A DNA stretch of 64,000 bases from Oleiagrimonas sp963747595 (GCA_963747595.1 CAVVFO010000002.1:1984001-2048000); one strand, 5' to 3'. Positions 36,198 through 46,569 are shown, counted from the first letter of the stretch. The notes: generated by a model from the letters alone, not told the origin. A program made the numbers and translations.

Positions 36198-38542
36198 ATG
36201 CAATTGCACGCTGTCGATGGCCCACAGCTTCTTGCGCGGATCCCCGGTGAACTCCAGACACAGATCGTGATGGCCATGCATGACCGGGAATGCGGCAGAC
36301 AGCGTGGTTTGCGTGCGGGTGCGGGCGGCACGGGCCAGCGGCATGCGTGCCAGCAGTGGGCCGTCACAGCGGTCGAGGTGAACCTCGAGCGCGCCGTGCG
36401 GGGTCCGCGTGGGCCGTACCTTGACCGCCTTGGCATCCCTCCACAGCTGATAGTTCCACGGCAGGTTCCCCACGCGCACGGCAATATGGCGCACGCCTTC
36501 AAGCGCCGCGTTCTTCCAGAGCCAGCACGGATGGGTGATGTCGATCTTGTAGACGGGTCGTTTGCCGTGGAGCGGGCGGTCGTCCTCCAGCCGCAGCACG
36601 ATCTTGTGCGTGCACGTGGTCAACTGATCACTGTTGCGGCGGTGCAGCCAGGCGCGGTCGATGCGCGTTGCCGGCAACGACCCCAGGACATGCCCCTGCG
36701 GATCGAACGCAGTGGCTCGCAACGTGATCGGCAATGACAGCGTCAACGGACCGTTATACACAGGCGACCATCGCGTCGGCGCGCGGGCGTCCGTGGTGTA
36801 GCGCACCTGTCCCAGAGGGATCTGCGTATGCAGGTTCACCCGCGCCTTTCGAGGCCCGGCAGCCACGGCGGAAAACTGGGGCGCGAACGCGGCGTGGTCG
36901 TAGGCAATACCCAACGCGCGATAGCGCGCCAGCTGCGCCGGCAGGCGGCGTTTGAAGCTGCTCCAGCTGTGGGTGGCCGCCGGTGACCAGGCGACTTCGG
37001 CCAGTGCCGCCAGGCGCGGGAAGATCGCGTGCTGATCACGGGCAAACGTGGGCATGTATTCGGTCCACAGGTTCAATTGCAGACCCAGTACGTGCTTCGC
37101 CTGCGCTGCGTCGATCTTTGCCGGCAGCGGATTGAAATCATAGACGTCCTTGAGCGTGATCACCTGCGGCCGGCCCGGCGGCTCGCTGTGCGCTTGGGTC
37201 TGCAGATGATCCAGATACATGGTCGGCGACGGCGACAGCACCACGTCGTGGCCCAGGTGGGCCGCCTTGATGGCACCCTTGATGCCGCGCCAGGACATCA
37301 CCGTGGCATCCGCAGGCAGGCCGCCCTCGAGAATCTCGTCCCAGCCGATCAGTTTGCGTCCATGCGATGAGAGGTAGCGCTGGATGTGCGCGATCATCCA
37401 GCTCTGCATGGCGTTCTCGCTCTTGATGCCCAGCGCCTTCATGTGCGCCTGCACCTTCGCCGAGGCGTTCCATTGATCCTTGGCCGCCTCGTCACCACCG
37501 ACGTGGATGTACATGGACGGAAACAGGTCCATGACCTCGTCCAGCACGTTGTACAGAAAATGCAGGCTGTGGATGTCCGGCGCATACAGCCAGGTATTGA
37601 TACCCCAGTCGGTGGACACCGGCGGACGCTTGCCGGTCACGCCCAGACCGGGATAAGCGGCAATGGCCGCCTGCGCATGACCCGGTATCTCGATCTCCGG
37701 CACGATGGTGACGAAGCGTCGCTGCGCGTAGCGCACCAGATCGCGCACCTGCGCATGGGTATAGAACCCGCAATACGGCGTGTGCGGCCCGCCGGTCAAT
37801 GCAGCGTCCGGACCGACTGCCTTGCGGCAGGCGCCGATGGAGGTGAGTTTCGGATAGCGCTTGATCTGCAGGCGCCAGCCCTGGTGTCGGTCAAATGCCA
37901 GTGCAGCACATTGAGCTTGTGCAGCGACATCCAGTCGATCAGCCGCTTGATGTGGGCCACGCTCTGCACGTGCCGTACCGAATCCAGCATCAGACCCCGC
38001 CAGGCAAAACGCGGATGGTCGGCGATGCGCAGGTCCGGCACCTGCATCGGCAGCCCGTGGGCGCCTTCCGGCGTGAGCAGTTGCCACAGCGTGACACCAC
38101 CGTAGAACAAACCCGCCGCAGTGCGCGCGACGACATGGATGCGGTCACTCTCCACAGTCAATTGGTACCCCTCGCCGGCCGGCGCCTGCCGGTCCGCGTG
38201 ATCCAGCGAAAACACGATATTGCCATCGCCGACCGCAGTGCCATCGAAGACGCGTACGTCCAGATGGATGCCACGCGTGCGTGCCAGCAAGGCGGCGAAA
38301 CGATGCGCGATCGCCTGGGCCCGGGCGTTATCCGAGCGCACCAGCAACGTGGCGCCTTGGCGCAGGGTGAAGTGCCCCGGGGAACGCGCGACATGGGCCG
38401 GCATCGGAATCAACGGCAACGGAGCCGTGGTTGAGGCCAGCGCGGGCGACGACTGCCGCGCTGCAGACTGGGCTGGTGTCGAGACGCAAGCACTCAACGC
38501 GAGAGCGCAGGCGCCGATGCCGAGTAAGCCACATGTACGCAT
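36195..38542 (-). pseudogene. GH20 beta-N-acetylhexosaminidase lipoprotein, broken by one frameshift
   Basis: The gene would encode a roughly 782-residue exo-beta-N-acetylhexosaminidase that removes terminal GlcNAc from chitin oligomers. It has a lipoprotein signal (LALSAC lipobox, Cys at about residue 19), a GH20 N-terminal domain and a TIM barrel with the catalytic Asp-Glu pair in HVGGDEAAKDQW. The frame breaks after HWHLTD near 37885: expected GACGACCAG reads GACACCAG, one base short. The 5' frame then runs 30 odd residues into foreign sequence while the barrel continues in another frame to TAA at 36195. All other motifs are intact, so the break is recent or a sequencing error. Confidence 0.85.
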
Positions 38543-38619
38543 GGGTGAAGCTCCGGACGCGATGTAACAATGAATATCGAGGAACGAATTTACCGCTCGA
38601 GATCGATGCATGGGGGAAG

Positions 38620-38652
38620 AAAAAAGGACCCGGCACGAGTCGGCCCGGGTCC
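38620..38652 (-). terminator. Rho-independent terminator after the TonB receptor gene
   Basis: Read on the minus strand, GGACCCGG and its complement CCGGGTCC form an 8-bp stem with a ten-base loop, followed by TTTTTT. It stands 77 bases past the receptor stop and 78 bases before the hexosaminidase start, separating the two units. Confidence 0.82.
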
Positions 38653-38728
38653 GGGGAGAAAATGCATGTCCGCTCCGAGGGGCACCCCCGCAAAACCGTG
38701 CGGCGCCCCCGGATGCGGCGGCCGAGAC

Positions 38729-41406
38729 TCAGAACTTGAACATCAGCTTGGCCATGTAACGCCGTCCGTTCTTGTATTTGCCGGCCTCGTATTGCTTGCT
38801 GGCGTAGTACTGGAAATAGGTTTCGTCCAGCAGGTTCAGCGCCGACAGTTTCAGCGACAGATGCTTGGTGAAGTCCCAGCCCACCGAGGCATCCAGCTCG
38901 GCGTAGTTGTCCACGTAGGCCGGCGGCGCGCCTGCCACATACCCACCCGCAAAGTACTTGCTGCGATGGCTGTAGGTGACGCGGGCACTCAGCGGACCCT
39001 TCTCGTAGTACGGGCTCAACGAATAGGCATTTCTGGAGTTGTACGGCAACGGGCCACCGCTGTCCGACTTGCCCTGCGAAAAGGTGTAGTTGCCCAGAAA
39101 GCCGAAGCCGGTATCGCCGAACGGCTGCTGGTAGCTCAGGTTGAAACCCTTGATCTTGCCTTTGCCGGCGTTGCTCGGACGGGTGATGCTGTAGGTCGAG
39201 GTGGTCTTCAGCGTGGTGTTGTAGTGCTCTTCGGGCGCGGCCTGATACAGCACATAGTTGTTGATGTCCTTGTAGAACACCGACAGCGCCAGGGCACTTT
39301 GGTCGGCGAAATACCATTCCACCGCGCCATCGTAGTCGGTGGCCTTGTACGGCTTGAGGTCGGCATTGCCACCAGTGCCGGTGAGCACCGAATCGTTGAG
39401 GAACAGGTTGCCGACCAGCGTGTTGTACGGCGGCCATGCCAGCACCTTGGAAGCGGCAAAGCGCAGCACCACGTCGTCACTGGCGTCATAGGCAACGTTC
39501 AGCGCCGGGAGGGCGTTGTTCACGGTGCTGCTCCGGGTGGTGTAATCCGCCGTGGCGAACGACGGCGTGCCGCTGTAGCTGTAACCGGAACCGGCTGTCT
39601 TGGTGTGCACGTAACGCACGCCGAGGTTGCCGTGCCACCGGTCGGTGGAGAAATCCGCCTGTACGTAACCGGACGAGGTCTTCTGATTGACCGAGTAGGT
39701 GCCGTTGAGGAAGGAGGCAGGATCGTCGATGTTCAGCGGACTGCCGAACACCCATGCCTTCTGGCCACTCTCGCTGGCCTGGATGTGATGCGCGAAATCG
39801 GTGCCGCCGTACGCCCGAGATTGCCGAACAGGTCGGTGTAACCACCGCTGCCGATCGTGGCGAGCGTGCCTTCACTGACACCCTGATAGACATGTTGCGT
39901 GTGGTCCTCGGTGTGATCGGTGTAACGCACACCGAACTCGATTTCGTTGACGAAACTGTTGAAATCCACGCCGAAATCGAGCTGCCCGTAGGTCTCCTTG
40001 CTGGAGGACGGAATCTTGCCGTAGTTGCCGGCAAAGCCTCCGTCGGCCGCGGCCGTACTCCAGTTGGCCGGGTTCCTGGCCGCCTGCGGACTGTCGAAAT
40101 TCACGCCCTTGTTCAGGTCGTAGGTGTAGCCGCCGGTGTAGTTCGGCTCGATGAATATCTGGTCGCTGCTCGGATCGGTGGCCTTGGTGTAACCCGCTTG
40201 GGCCACGGCATGCCAGTGGTCGGCGTAGTACTTGCCCTTGAGGTTGAAACTGGTGGTCTTGACCGACGAGCGGCGGATGTTGCTGTCCAGGATGCTGCGT
40301 GCGATCGCCGGACAGCCCGGATCATCGCTGCCGCACACGTGACCGCCGAAGATGCCGTTGCGGGAAGCGGTGACGCTGTCGATGTTGCCAGGAGTAAACG
40401 TGGGAATCGGATACAGCGACTGGTTCCAGTTGTCGAAATTCTCCTTGATGTACAGGCCGTTGAAATCCAGTTCCAGGTGGTCGGTGAGCTTGTACTGCAG
40501 GGCCAGCGTGGCGCTGTTGCGCTTGCGCGTCTGCTGGAACCATGCGGCGTTGACCTCCGAGGGCGACTTGTCGTTCGGACTGAGTTTGCCGCTGGCGATC
40601 GCCGCGGCCACGGCCGGACTGGAGGCCGCGAACTGTGAGGCGGTGTTGTAGCTGAATACCTCGATGCCCTGCCGGTCAATCTCTTCCTCGAAGTGCTGCG
40701 CCGACACCGCCACGCCGAAGTCGCTGGCTGCATTCTTCCAGCTGTAGACGATGCTGGCGTCGGGTTTGCCGCCGTTGGCCTGATCGTTGTAGTTGTAGCC
40801 GATGCTGCCGGAGATGAGGTTGGCCTTCATGTCCAGCGGGTTGCGCGTGTGCAGGATCACCGTGCCGCCGATGCTTCCGGCTGGAAGCTTGGCCTGCGGA
40901 GTCTTGTAGACCTCCAGCTTGCCCACGATCTGCGACGGCAGCACCGTGTAGTCGAAGCCGCGATTGGGCTGGGCACCGTACAGGTAATCCAGCGTGGCGA
41001 TGGGTTCGCCGTTGAGCAGCGTCAGGTTGAGACTTGGATCGACGCCGTTGATGCTGACACGCGCACCCTCGCCGAATTGCCGGTCGATGGTCACGCCGGG
41101 CACGTGCGCCAGCGATTCGGCGACGTTGGTATCGGGAAACTTGCCGATGTCCTCGGCCGTGATCGCATCCACGATCGAATCGGCGTTGCGCTTGGTCTGC
41201 AACGACTGCTCCAGACTGGCGCGGATACCGGTCACGGTGACCGTGCCCATCTGCTGCGGCTTCTGCCGGTCGCTCTTCTTGCCGTTGGGTGTCTGGCCAT
41301 TCTGCGCCTGCCCGGCGTCGGTGGTGCTGCTCTGTGCCCAGGCGGAGCCGGCCAGGCAGAGCGCGGCGACGATGCTGGCCGAAAGTAGGGTTTTGCGGTA
41401 ATTCAT
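38729..41406 (-). pseudogene. TonB-dependent receptor (TonB-Xanth-Caul type), broken by one frameshift
   Basis: An outer-membrane receptor for a carbohydrate ligand, about 890 residues if intact. It has a signal peptide (MNYRKTLLSASIVAALCLAG, ending SAWAQ), a plug with VTVTGIRASLEQSLQTKR and DIGKFPDTNVAESLAHVPGV, and a beta barrel ending in the aromatic LMFKF. The frame breaks near 39814-39816: the minus strand reads CTCGGGCGTAC where CTCGGGGCGTAC would restore GNLGAYGGTDFAHHIQ. One G of a run is missing. The plug-bearing frame then ends 30 residues later, while the barrel runs on in another frame. GGAGG precedes the start. Confidence 0.88.
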
Positions 41407-41419
41407 GACGGTCCTCCCC

Positions 41420-41433
41420 TCACGATATCGTGA
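41420..41433. promoter_or_regulatory. 14-bp palindrome before the TonB receptor start
   Basis: TCACGATATCGTGA is a perfect dyad ending 14 bases before the receptor ATG, just upstream of its GGGGAGG ribosome site. It could be an operator or an RNA hairpin hiding the ribosome site. Confidence 0.35.
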
Positions 41434-41521
41434 TGCTGAACGCTGCCGCGGATGCTGTGTGGTCATCCCGCCGGCAACATGGATGGTTCGGTAAACGCAC
41501 GTTGTGCCGATGCCTCATGCT

Positions 41522-42538
41522 TCATGACGCAGCATCCTCTTGCTGCAGGTACCAGCTGGCGGCACCGACGACGCCCAGCTGTCCGTGTTCGGTCAGCCGC
41601 ACGGGCACGCGCTCGAGAAAAGCACGCATGCGCCCCTTGGCCAGAAAGCGCGACAGGAAAGCGCTTTGCTGCAGAAATTCGCGGATATGCGGCACGATGC
41701 CGCCTGCCAGATACACGCCACCGGAGGCGCCGTACAGCATCGCCAGATCGCCGACGAAACTCCCCAGCAGGGCGCAGAAGACGTGCAGCGTCTGCCGCGC
41801 GATCGCGTCGCCGCCGTGCAGTGCGCCGCGGCTGACCGCTTCGGGATCGGTGAGCTGCGCCCGCGCACCGTGGTGCTCGCACAGGGCGCGATACAGGGTA
41901 AGCAAGCCGGGGCCGGACAATACGTGCTCGTACGACACGTAGGAATCGGAGCGCGCCAGGATGGCCAGTATCTCGGCTTCCAGCGCATTGCCGGGCGCGA
42001 GGTTGATCTGTCCTGCCTCCGTGGCCAGCACCATCGGCCGCGGGGTGGCGGGAATGAAGACGGCCGATCCCAGACCGGTTCCCGGCCCGACCACGATCAC
42101 CGGCGAGTCGTCGCGGCCGTCGCTGCAGGTACTGAGCAACGTGGTGGCATGCGCCTCGATATGAGGCGCGGCGTGCGCCACGGCCTCGAAATCATTGATC
42201 AGCGCCAGGTCCTCAAGGTGCAGCGCACGGCGCAACTGCTGAATGTCCACAGGCCATGGCAGATTGGCGTTGATGACCACGTCGTCAATGGCGTAGCCCG
42301 CACAGGCGAGGACGCAATGACTGACCGGTGCGGTGCTGCCCGCCTCGAGAAAGTCCTGCAGGATTGCACTCAGCCCCTGGTGGTCCGCACCGACATAGGT
42401 GGCGTAGCCCAGCGTGCAAAGACGTCCGTCACGGGCACGCCGCATGAGCCCCACCCGCGCATGCGTGCCGCCCACATCCGCCGCCAGGAACGGGCGATCC
42501 ACGAGACGATTCACGTGCATTGCGGACTGGCTGACCAT
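41522..42538 (-). CDS. glk: Glucokinase (Glk, ROK-unrelated bacterial type)
   Basis: Cytoplasmic ATP-dependent hexokinase-fold enzyme making glucose-6-phosphate, which feeds the ED operon at 45822-50719. The 338-residue protein has the phosphate-binding FLAADVGGTHARVGL near residue 17, the substrate loop LINDFEAVAHA near 112, VVGPGTGLGSAVF near 145 and LAGGIVPHIREFL near 278. The start is uncertain: 42538 has a GA-rich ribosome region that is very close, and 42520 gives a family-like N-terminus without one. A related amino-sugar kinase role is possible given the chitin-type neighbours. Confidence 0.88.
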   Translation of the reverse strand: MVSQSAMHVNRLVDRPFLAADVGGTHARVGLMRRARDGRLCTLGYATYVGADHQGLSAILQDFLEAGSTAPVSHCVLACAGYAIDDVVINANLPWPVDIQQLRRALHLEDLALINDFEAVAHAAPHIEAHATTLLSTCSDGRDDSPVIVVGPGTGLGSAVFIPATPRPMVLATEAGQINLAPGNALEAEILAILARSDSYVSYEHVLSGPGLLTLYRALCEHHGARAQLTDPEAVSRGALHGGDAIARQTLHVFCALLGSFVGDLAMLYGASGGVYLAGGIVPHIREFLQQSAFLSRFLAKGRMRAFLERVPVRLTEHGQLGVVGAASWYLQQEDAAS

Positions 42539-42618
42539 CTCCACCCCAAGTCTCCCCTCGAGTCGATGGCGGCACGGCATGAAGCGCGTGCCGGATTGGA
42601 GCCGAGTGTGGTACCGTC

Positions 42619-42632
42619 TGACAACGTTGTCA
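42619..42632. promoter_or_regulatory. LacI-type operator palindrome before glk
   Basis: TGACAACGTTGTCA is a perfect 14-bp palindrome with a central CG, the usual form of LacI-family operators. It lies 81 bases before the glk start, in the 527-base gap shared with the divergent MFS gene. The LacI gene at 44552 is the natural candidate to bind it. From memory, the GACA..CG..TGTC core resembles reported NagR-type sites of other proteobacteria. Confidence 0.6.
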
Positions 42633-43065
42633 ATATGCCTCTGGGGGATGTATTTTTTTACTCTGCTCGGTTGGCGACGGGCTTTGGTTGTATGTTATTG
42701 AAAAAAATTGAATATTGAAACAATAACTTATGCATGGATTTTTACCCACGCTGAGACTGCGCAGAGAGAATAAATATTCTACTTGTGCATGCTTGTAGAA
42801 TAATTTGCCCGGAGCGTTCGTGGTTTCAAGAGCGATGAATGACAACGTTATTGGCAAGAGGTGCCAATCAGCAGCGGTCGGGCTGGCGAATGAAGGACCC
42901 GGCACAGCATCGCTATACCGGAATCGATATATGGATCGATATACCTGTGTTGCACGGCCAGGGAGAGGCGCGACATCATGCGATGCACGGGTCGGGAGAG
43001 GGCCCGCACCCAGACGCGTGCGCCCGGCAGCGAAAGACAATCTCACCCATCAGGGGACAGCAACC
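42633..43065. other. AT-rich upstream region of the sugar transporter gene
   Basis: The rest of the glk-MFS gap. Positions 42650-42800 are strongly AT-rich for this genome and contain an inverted repeat ATTCTAC...GTAGAAT (42776-42801). Further on, ATCGATAT occurs twice 12 bases apart near 42923-42942. These fit a long regulated promoter region. A weak reading frame crosses it but has no family-like sequence. Confidence 0.5.
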
Positions 43066-44454
43066 ATGGATAACGCACAGACAGACGCATCCGATCTCCG
43101 TTCGAGGACCAGGAACGTGGCCCTTCTGGTCATGGCCATCGCCGGCCTGGGAGGCATCCTCTACGGCTACGACCTGGGCATCATTTCCGGTGCCCTGCTG
43201 TTCATGAAAAACGACCTGTCCCTGGCGCCATCGGAAATGTCGCTGATCGTGGCTGCCGTGCTCGGCGGCGGTTCGCTGGCCACCCTGGTCGGCGGACCGT
43301 TTGCCGATCGCTTCGGGCGCAAGGTCACCATTCTTGTGTCGGGGGCGATCTTCATCATCGGCGTGGTCATCGTCACCGTTGCCACCAATTTCGTGTCCGT
43401 CCTTGTCGGACGCCTGGTGCAGGGGATCGGCGTGGGCTTCATCACCATCGTGATCCCGCTGTACATCGTGGAGGTCGTGCCCTCGAAGATGCGTGGGCGT
43501 ACCGTGACGCTGTTCCAGCTGTTCCTGACCTTCGGCATCTTGCTGGGTTACGTGGTCGGCTACGCCTTCAACGGCAGCAGCGACTGGCGTGCCATGTTCG
43601 CCACGGCACTCCTCCCGGGTATCGTCTTTCTGCTCGTCGGCGTGGTGCTGCCCAAATCGCCACGCTGGCTGTACCGCTGCGGCAAGACGGATCAGGCGCG
43701 TGCGCTGCTGCTCAGGACACAGACGCCGGACGAGGTGGACACCACGCTGCAGGAGCTGGAGGATGCGGCCCGCGGCGCGGACACGGGCAACAGCTGGGCG
43801 CTGCTGGTGAAACCGGGATACCGCAAGGCATTCCTCATTGCGCTGGCCATCGGCATCCTGAACCAGCTGACCGGCATCAACACCCTGCTGCAGTTCAATA
43901 CCGTGATCCTGCACCAGTCGGGGCTGCACAGCGGCGCCACGGCCGTGCTGGGCAGTGTCGCCGTGGGACTGGTGAACTTCGTGGTCACCATCATTGCCTT
44001 GTCGTTGATCGACAAGGTGGGTCGGCGTCCGCTGCTGATCATCGGCACGCTCGGCTCCATGCTCACGCTGCTGTTCATCGGCGCGGTGCATGCGCTGACG
44101 GATCCCTCGGCGTTCCAGGGCTATGCCACCCTGATCGGCTTCATTGCCTTCATCGTGTTCTACGCGATCGGGCCAGGCGTGGTGGTATGGCTGGCCATCT
44201 CCGAGATCATGCCGCTGGCGATCCGCGCCAAGGGCATGGCCATCGCGCTGTTCGCGAACTCGCTGGCCTCGGCCGGACTGGCGGCGATCTTCCTGGATCT
44301 CGTCGGCGTCATCGGCTACAGCGGCATGTTTTTCATGCTGGCGTTCTTCGTGTTCCTGTACGCCCTCGTCGCCATCTTTCCGCTGCCGGAAACCAAGGGC
44401 CGCAAGCTCGAAGAGATCGAACACCACTTCCTGGGCCATCGAGCCGCGCGGTGA
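43066..44454 (+). CDS. MFS sugar:proton symporter (SP family)
   Basis: A 462-residue, 12-helix transporter of the sugar-porter family (XylE/GalP-like). Signatures are RFGRK in loop 2-3, PKSPRWLYRCGK after helix 6, an NQLTGINTLLQFN motif in helix 7, DKVGRRPL in loop 8-9 and PETKGRKLEEIE after helix 12. The ATG at 43066 follows GGGGA and places helix 1 at the usual spot; longer forms lack family sequence. Its ligand is probably a hexose, given glk and the ED operon nearby. Confidence 0.92.
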   Translation: MDNAQTDASDLRSRTRNVALLVMAIAGLGGILYGYDLGIISGALLFMKNDLSLAPSEMSLIVAAVLGGGSLATLVGGPFADRFGRKVTILVSGAIFIIGVVIVTVATNFVSVLVGRLVQGIGVGFITIVIPLYIVEVVPSKMRGRTVTLFQLFLTFGILLGYVVGYAFNGSSDWRAMFATALLPGIVFLLVGVVLPKSPRWLYRCGKTDQARALLLRTQTPDEVDTTLQELEDAARGADTGNSWALLVKPGYRKAFLIALAIGILNQLTGINTLLQFNTVILHQSGLHSGATAVLGSVAVGLVNFVVTIIALSLIDKVGRRPLLIIGTLGSMLTLLFIGAVHALTDPSAFQGYATLIGFIAFIVFYAIGPGVVVWLAISEIMPLAIRAKGMAIALFANSLASAGLAAIFLDLVGVIGYSGMFFMLAFFVFLYALVAIFPLPETKGRKLEEIEHHFLGHRAAR

Positions 44455-44475
44455 CATCCATGCAATCCAACATGC

Positions 44476-44497
44476 GTGCCGGTGCATGCACCGGCAC
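44476..44497. promoter_or_regulatory. 22-bp perfect palindrome between MFS and LacI genes
   Basis: GTGCCGGTGCA followed directly by its exact complement TGCACCGGCAC, 22 bases after the MFS stop and 55 before the regulator start. No T-run follows, so it is not a standard terminator. It may be a regulator site or a transcript hairpin. Confidence 0.45.
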
Positions 44498-44551
44498 CCG
44501 CGGGAAACAGGCGCATAACCCGGCGCGGGGTAGCATGACCTGCCGCACTCC

Positions 44552-45652
44552 ATGGCGACCATGACCGGCTCCGACAGGACATCCCGCGTGCGCACTTCCA
44601 CCATCAAAGATGTTGCCGCCCGCGCGGGAGTCTCACTGAAAACCGTCTCCCGCGTGACCAACAACGAACCCTCGGTACACGCCACCACCCGCGCCCGCGT
44701 CGAAAAGGCGATCGCGGAGCTGAACTACCGGCCGGACCTGTCGGCCCGCAGCCTGCGCAGTGCGAAGGCCTATGCCATCGGTCTTGTCTACGACAATCCC
44801 AACTCGCACTACATCATCAGTGTGCAGAACGGCGCGCTGGCGGTGTGCCGCAGCATGGGCTTCGGCCTGCAGATCCACCCCTGCGACTCGAATGCTCCCG
44901 GCCTGGACGACGAGCTGCGCGACCTGGTGAAGCGCTCGCGCCTGGCGGGGCTGGTGCTGGCGCCGCCGATGTCGGAGAAGCCGGAGCTGATCCGCTACCT
45001 GAAGGAACGCGAGATCCGTTTCGTGCGCATCATCTCGGCAGCCGAAGACCCCGAAGACGGGTCCCCGTGCGTTTATGTGGACGACCGCGATGCAGCTTAC
45101 GACATCACCGAGCACCTGATCCAGCTGGGCCACCACCGCATCGGATTCCTCTGGGGCGGACGCCAGCACCGCTCCAGCCCCGAGCGCTTCAAGGGCTATG
45201 CCGATGCATTGCGCGACTACGGCATGGCGCACGACGAAGACCTGATCGTGGAAGGTGACTTCTCCTTCGATGCCGGTTTCCGCGGCGCACGCAAATTGCT
45301 GGCGTTGCCGGACCGGCCCACGGCGATTTTCGGTTCCAACGACGAAATTGCCGCCGGCGTCCTGGCGGCCGCCAAATCCGCCGGCATGGAAGTGCCGTAC
45401 GATCTGTCCATCGCCGGCTTCGAGGACAGCCCGTTCTCCAAGCAGTCCTGGCCGGCGCTGACCACGGCGCGACAGGCCACGCAGGACATCGCCGCACACG
45501 CCACGCGGCTGCTGATCGCACAGCTGGGCGGCGCGGGGCACGAAGGCATCGGCAATCGCGGTTTCAGCCCGGAGCTCGTGGTGCGTGGCTCCACCGCGCC
45601 ACCGCGCATGCGTTCGGTGTCCGAGGTACAAGAGCGCAAGACAAGCAGTTGA
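44552..45652 (+). CDS. LacI-family transcriptional regulator
   Basis: A 366-residue sugar-responsive repressor. The helix-turn-helix is TIKDVAARAGVSLKTVSRVT near residues 17-36, followed by a hinge (NYRPDLSARSLR) and a periplasmic-binding-protein-like domain with AIGLVYDNPNSHY near 70 and IAGFEDSPFS near 290. It lies 97 bases after the sugar transporter gene on the same strand. Likely targets are the glk, MFS and TonB receptor promoters; effector unknown. In-frame starts at 44561 and 44588 are also possible. Confidence 0.9.
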   Translation: MATMTGSDRTSRVRTSTIKDVAARAGVSLKTVSRVTNNEPSVHATTRARVEKAIAELNYRPDLSARSLRSAKAYAIGLVYDNPNSHYIISVQNGALAVCRSMGFGLQIHPCDSNAPGLDDELRDLVKRSRLAGLVLAPPMSEKPELIRYLKEREIRFVRIISAAEDPEDGSPCVYVDDRDAAYDITEHLIQLGHHRIGFLWGGRQHRSSPERFKGYADALRDYGMAHDEDLIVEGDFSFDAGFRGARKLLALPDRPTAIFGSNDEIAAGVLAAAKSAGMEVPYDLSIAGFEDSPFSKQSWPALTTARQATQDIAAHATRLLIAQLGGAGHEGIGNRGFSPELVVRGSTAPPRMRSVSEVQERKTSS

Positions 45653-45666
45653 CGTTCGCTTGCGCG

Positions 45667-45776
45667 TAGGGCGGATCAAGGAGCAACGCGACGGATCCGC
45701 CTGCTGGCCGCGCGTCATTCCAAGACTTTTTTTCCGCAAGCAGGCGGCTCCGTCGCTACGCTCCTTGAGCCACCTC
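45667..45776. repeat. Paired inverted REP-like element
   Basis: A well kept pair: left arm from TAGGGCGGATCAAGGAGC to GATCCGCCTGCT, right arm from CAAGCAGGCGGCTCCG to CTCCTTGAGCCACC. It lies between the convergent LacI and eda genes and could serve as a two-way 3' hairpin. A run of nine C follows it at 45776-45784. Confidence 0.8.
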
Positions 45777-45821
45777 CCCCCCCCAACTTCTACGGCGCTG
45801 CGTGCGGTCTACAGTCGGCAT

Positions 45822-46469
45822 TCAACCAGACATCCCCGCGGCGTGGCGTGCCAGCTGCTCAATGCGTGGCCAGTCGCCGCCGGCCAGCGCGTCTTTCGGC
45901 GTCAGCCAGGAACCGCCGACGCAGACCACGTTGCGCAGGGACAGGTAATCGGCTGCATTGTCCGGGGTAATCCCCCCGGTGGGGCAGAAGCGGATCGCCG
46001 GTAGCGGGCTGGCCCAGGCATTCAGGAGCCTGGCGCCACCGGCATGGGCGGCGGGGAAAAACTTCTGATAGCGGTAGCCGCGTTCCAGCAGGGTCATGGC
46101 CTCGCTGGCGGTGGCGGCGCCGGGCAGCAGCGGCAGCTCGCTGTCGTCGGCGGCATCCAGCAGGCGCGGTGCGCCACCGGGAGAGACCGCAAAGCGTGCA
46201 CCGGCATCGACCGCGGCCTTGAGCTGATCGCCGCCCAGCACGGTGCCGACGCCGACGACGGCATCTTCCACTTCACTGGCCATGGCACGCACCGCTTCCA
46301 GCGCCGCGCTGGTGCGCAGGGTAACCTCGATGGCACGGATGCCGCCGGCCACCAGGGCGCGCGCCAGCGGCACGGCATGCGCGGCATCGTCGATGATGAC
46401 TACCGGCACCACGGGCGCCAGGGCGAGGGTGGAAGCGATCTGTTCCTGCTTGGAGTCTTGGGTGGTCAT
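45822..46469 (-). CDS. eda: 2-keto-3-deoxy-6-phosphogluconate aldolase
   Basis: Last step of the Entner-Doudoroff pathway, splitting KDPG to pyruvate and glyceraldehyde-3-phosphate. The 215-residue protein has the catalytic glutamate in IEVTLRTSAALEA near 47 and the Schiff-base lysine in YQKFFPAAHAGG near 137, with FCPTGGIT near 163. The start at 46469 begins the recognisable fold; longer versions are unsupported. It ends the zwf-pgl-edd-eda order after a 100-base gap. Confidence 0.95.
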   Translation of the reverse strand: MTTQDSKQEQIASTLALAPVVPVVIIDDAAHAVPLARALVAGGIRAIEVTLRTSAALEAVRAMASEVEDAVVGVGTVLGGDQLKAAVDAGARFAVSPGGAPRLLDAADDSELPLLPGAATASEAMTLLERGYRYQKFFPAAHAGGARLLNAWASPLPAIRFCPTGGITPDNAADYLSLRNVVCVGGSWLTPKDALAGGDWPRIEQLARHAAGMSG

Positions 46470-46569
46470 GTTCGAGGTTCCGTGGCGGCGTTGATGTCGG
46501 CCTTTACCAAGGCACTTTCCTTTGGTCACGCTGCGCTCAGCACCGACCTGCAAGGGATGGAGAACTGAT

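Noticed and set aside
42805..43065. Extended start for the sugar transporter.
   Set aside because: The extra 87 residues are charged and not family-like, and they cross the regulatory region; the ATG at 43066 has a ribosome site and a normal N-terminus.
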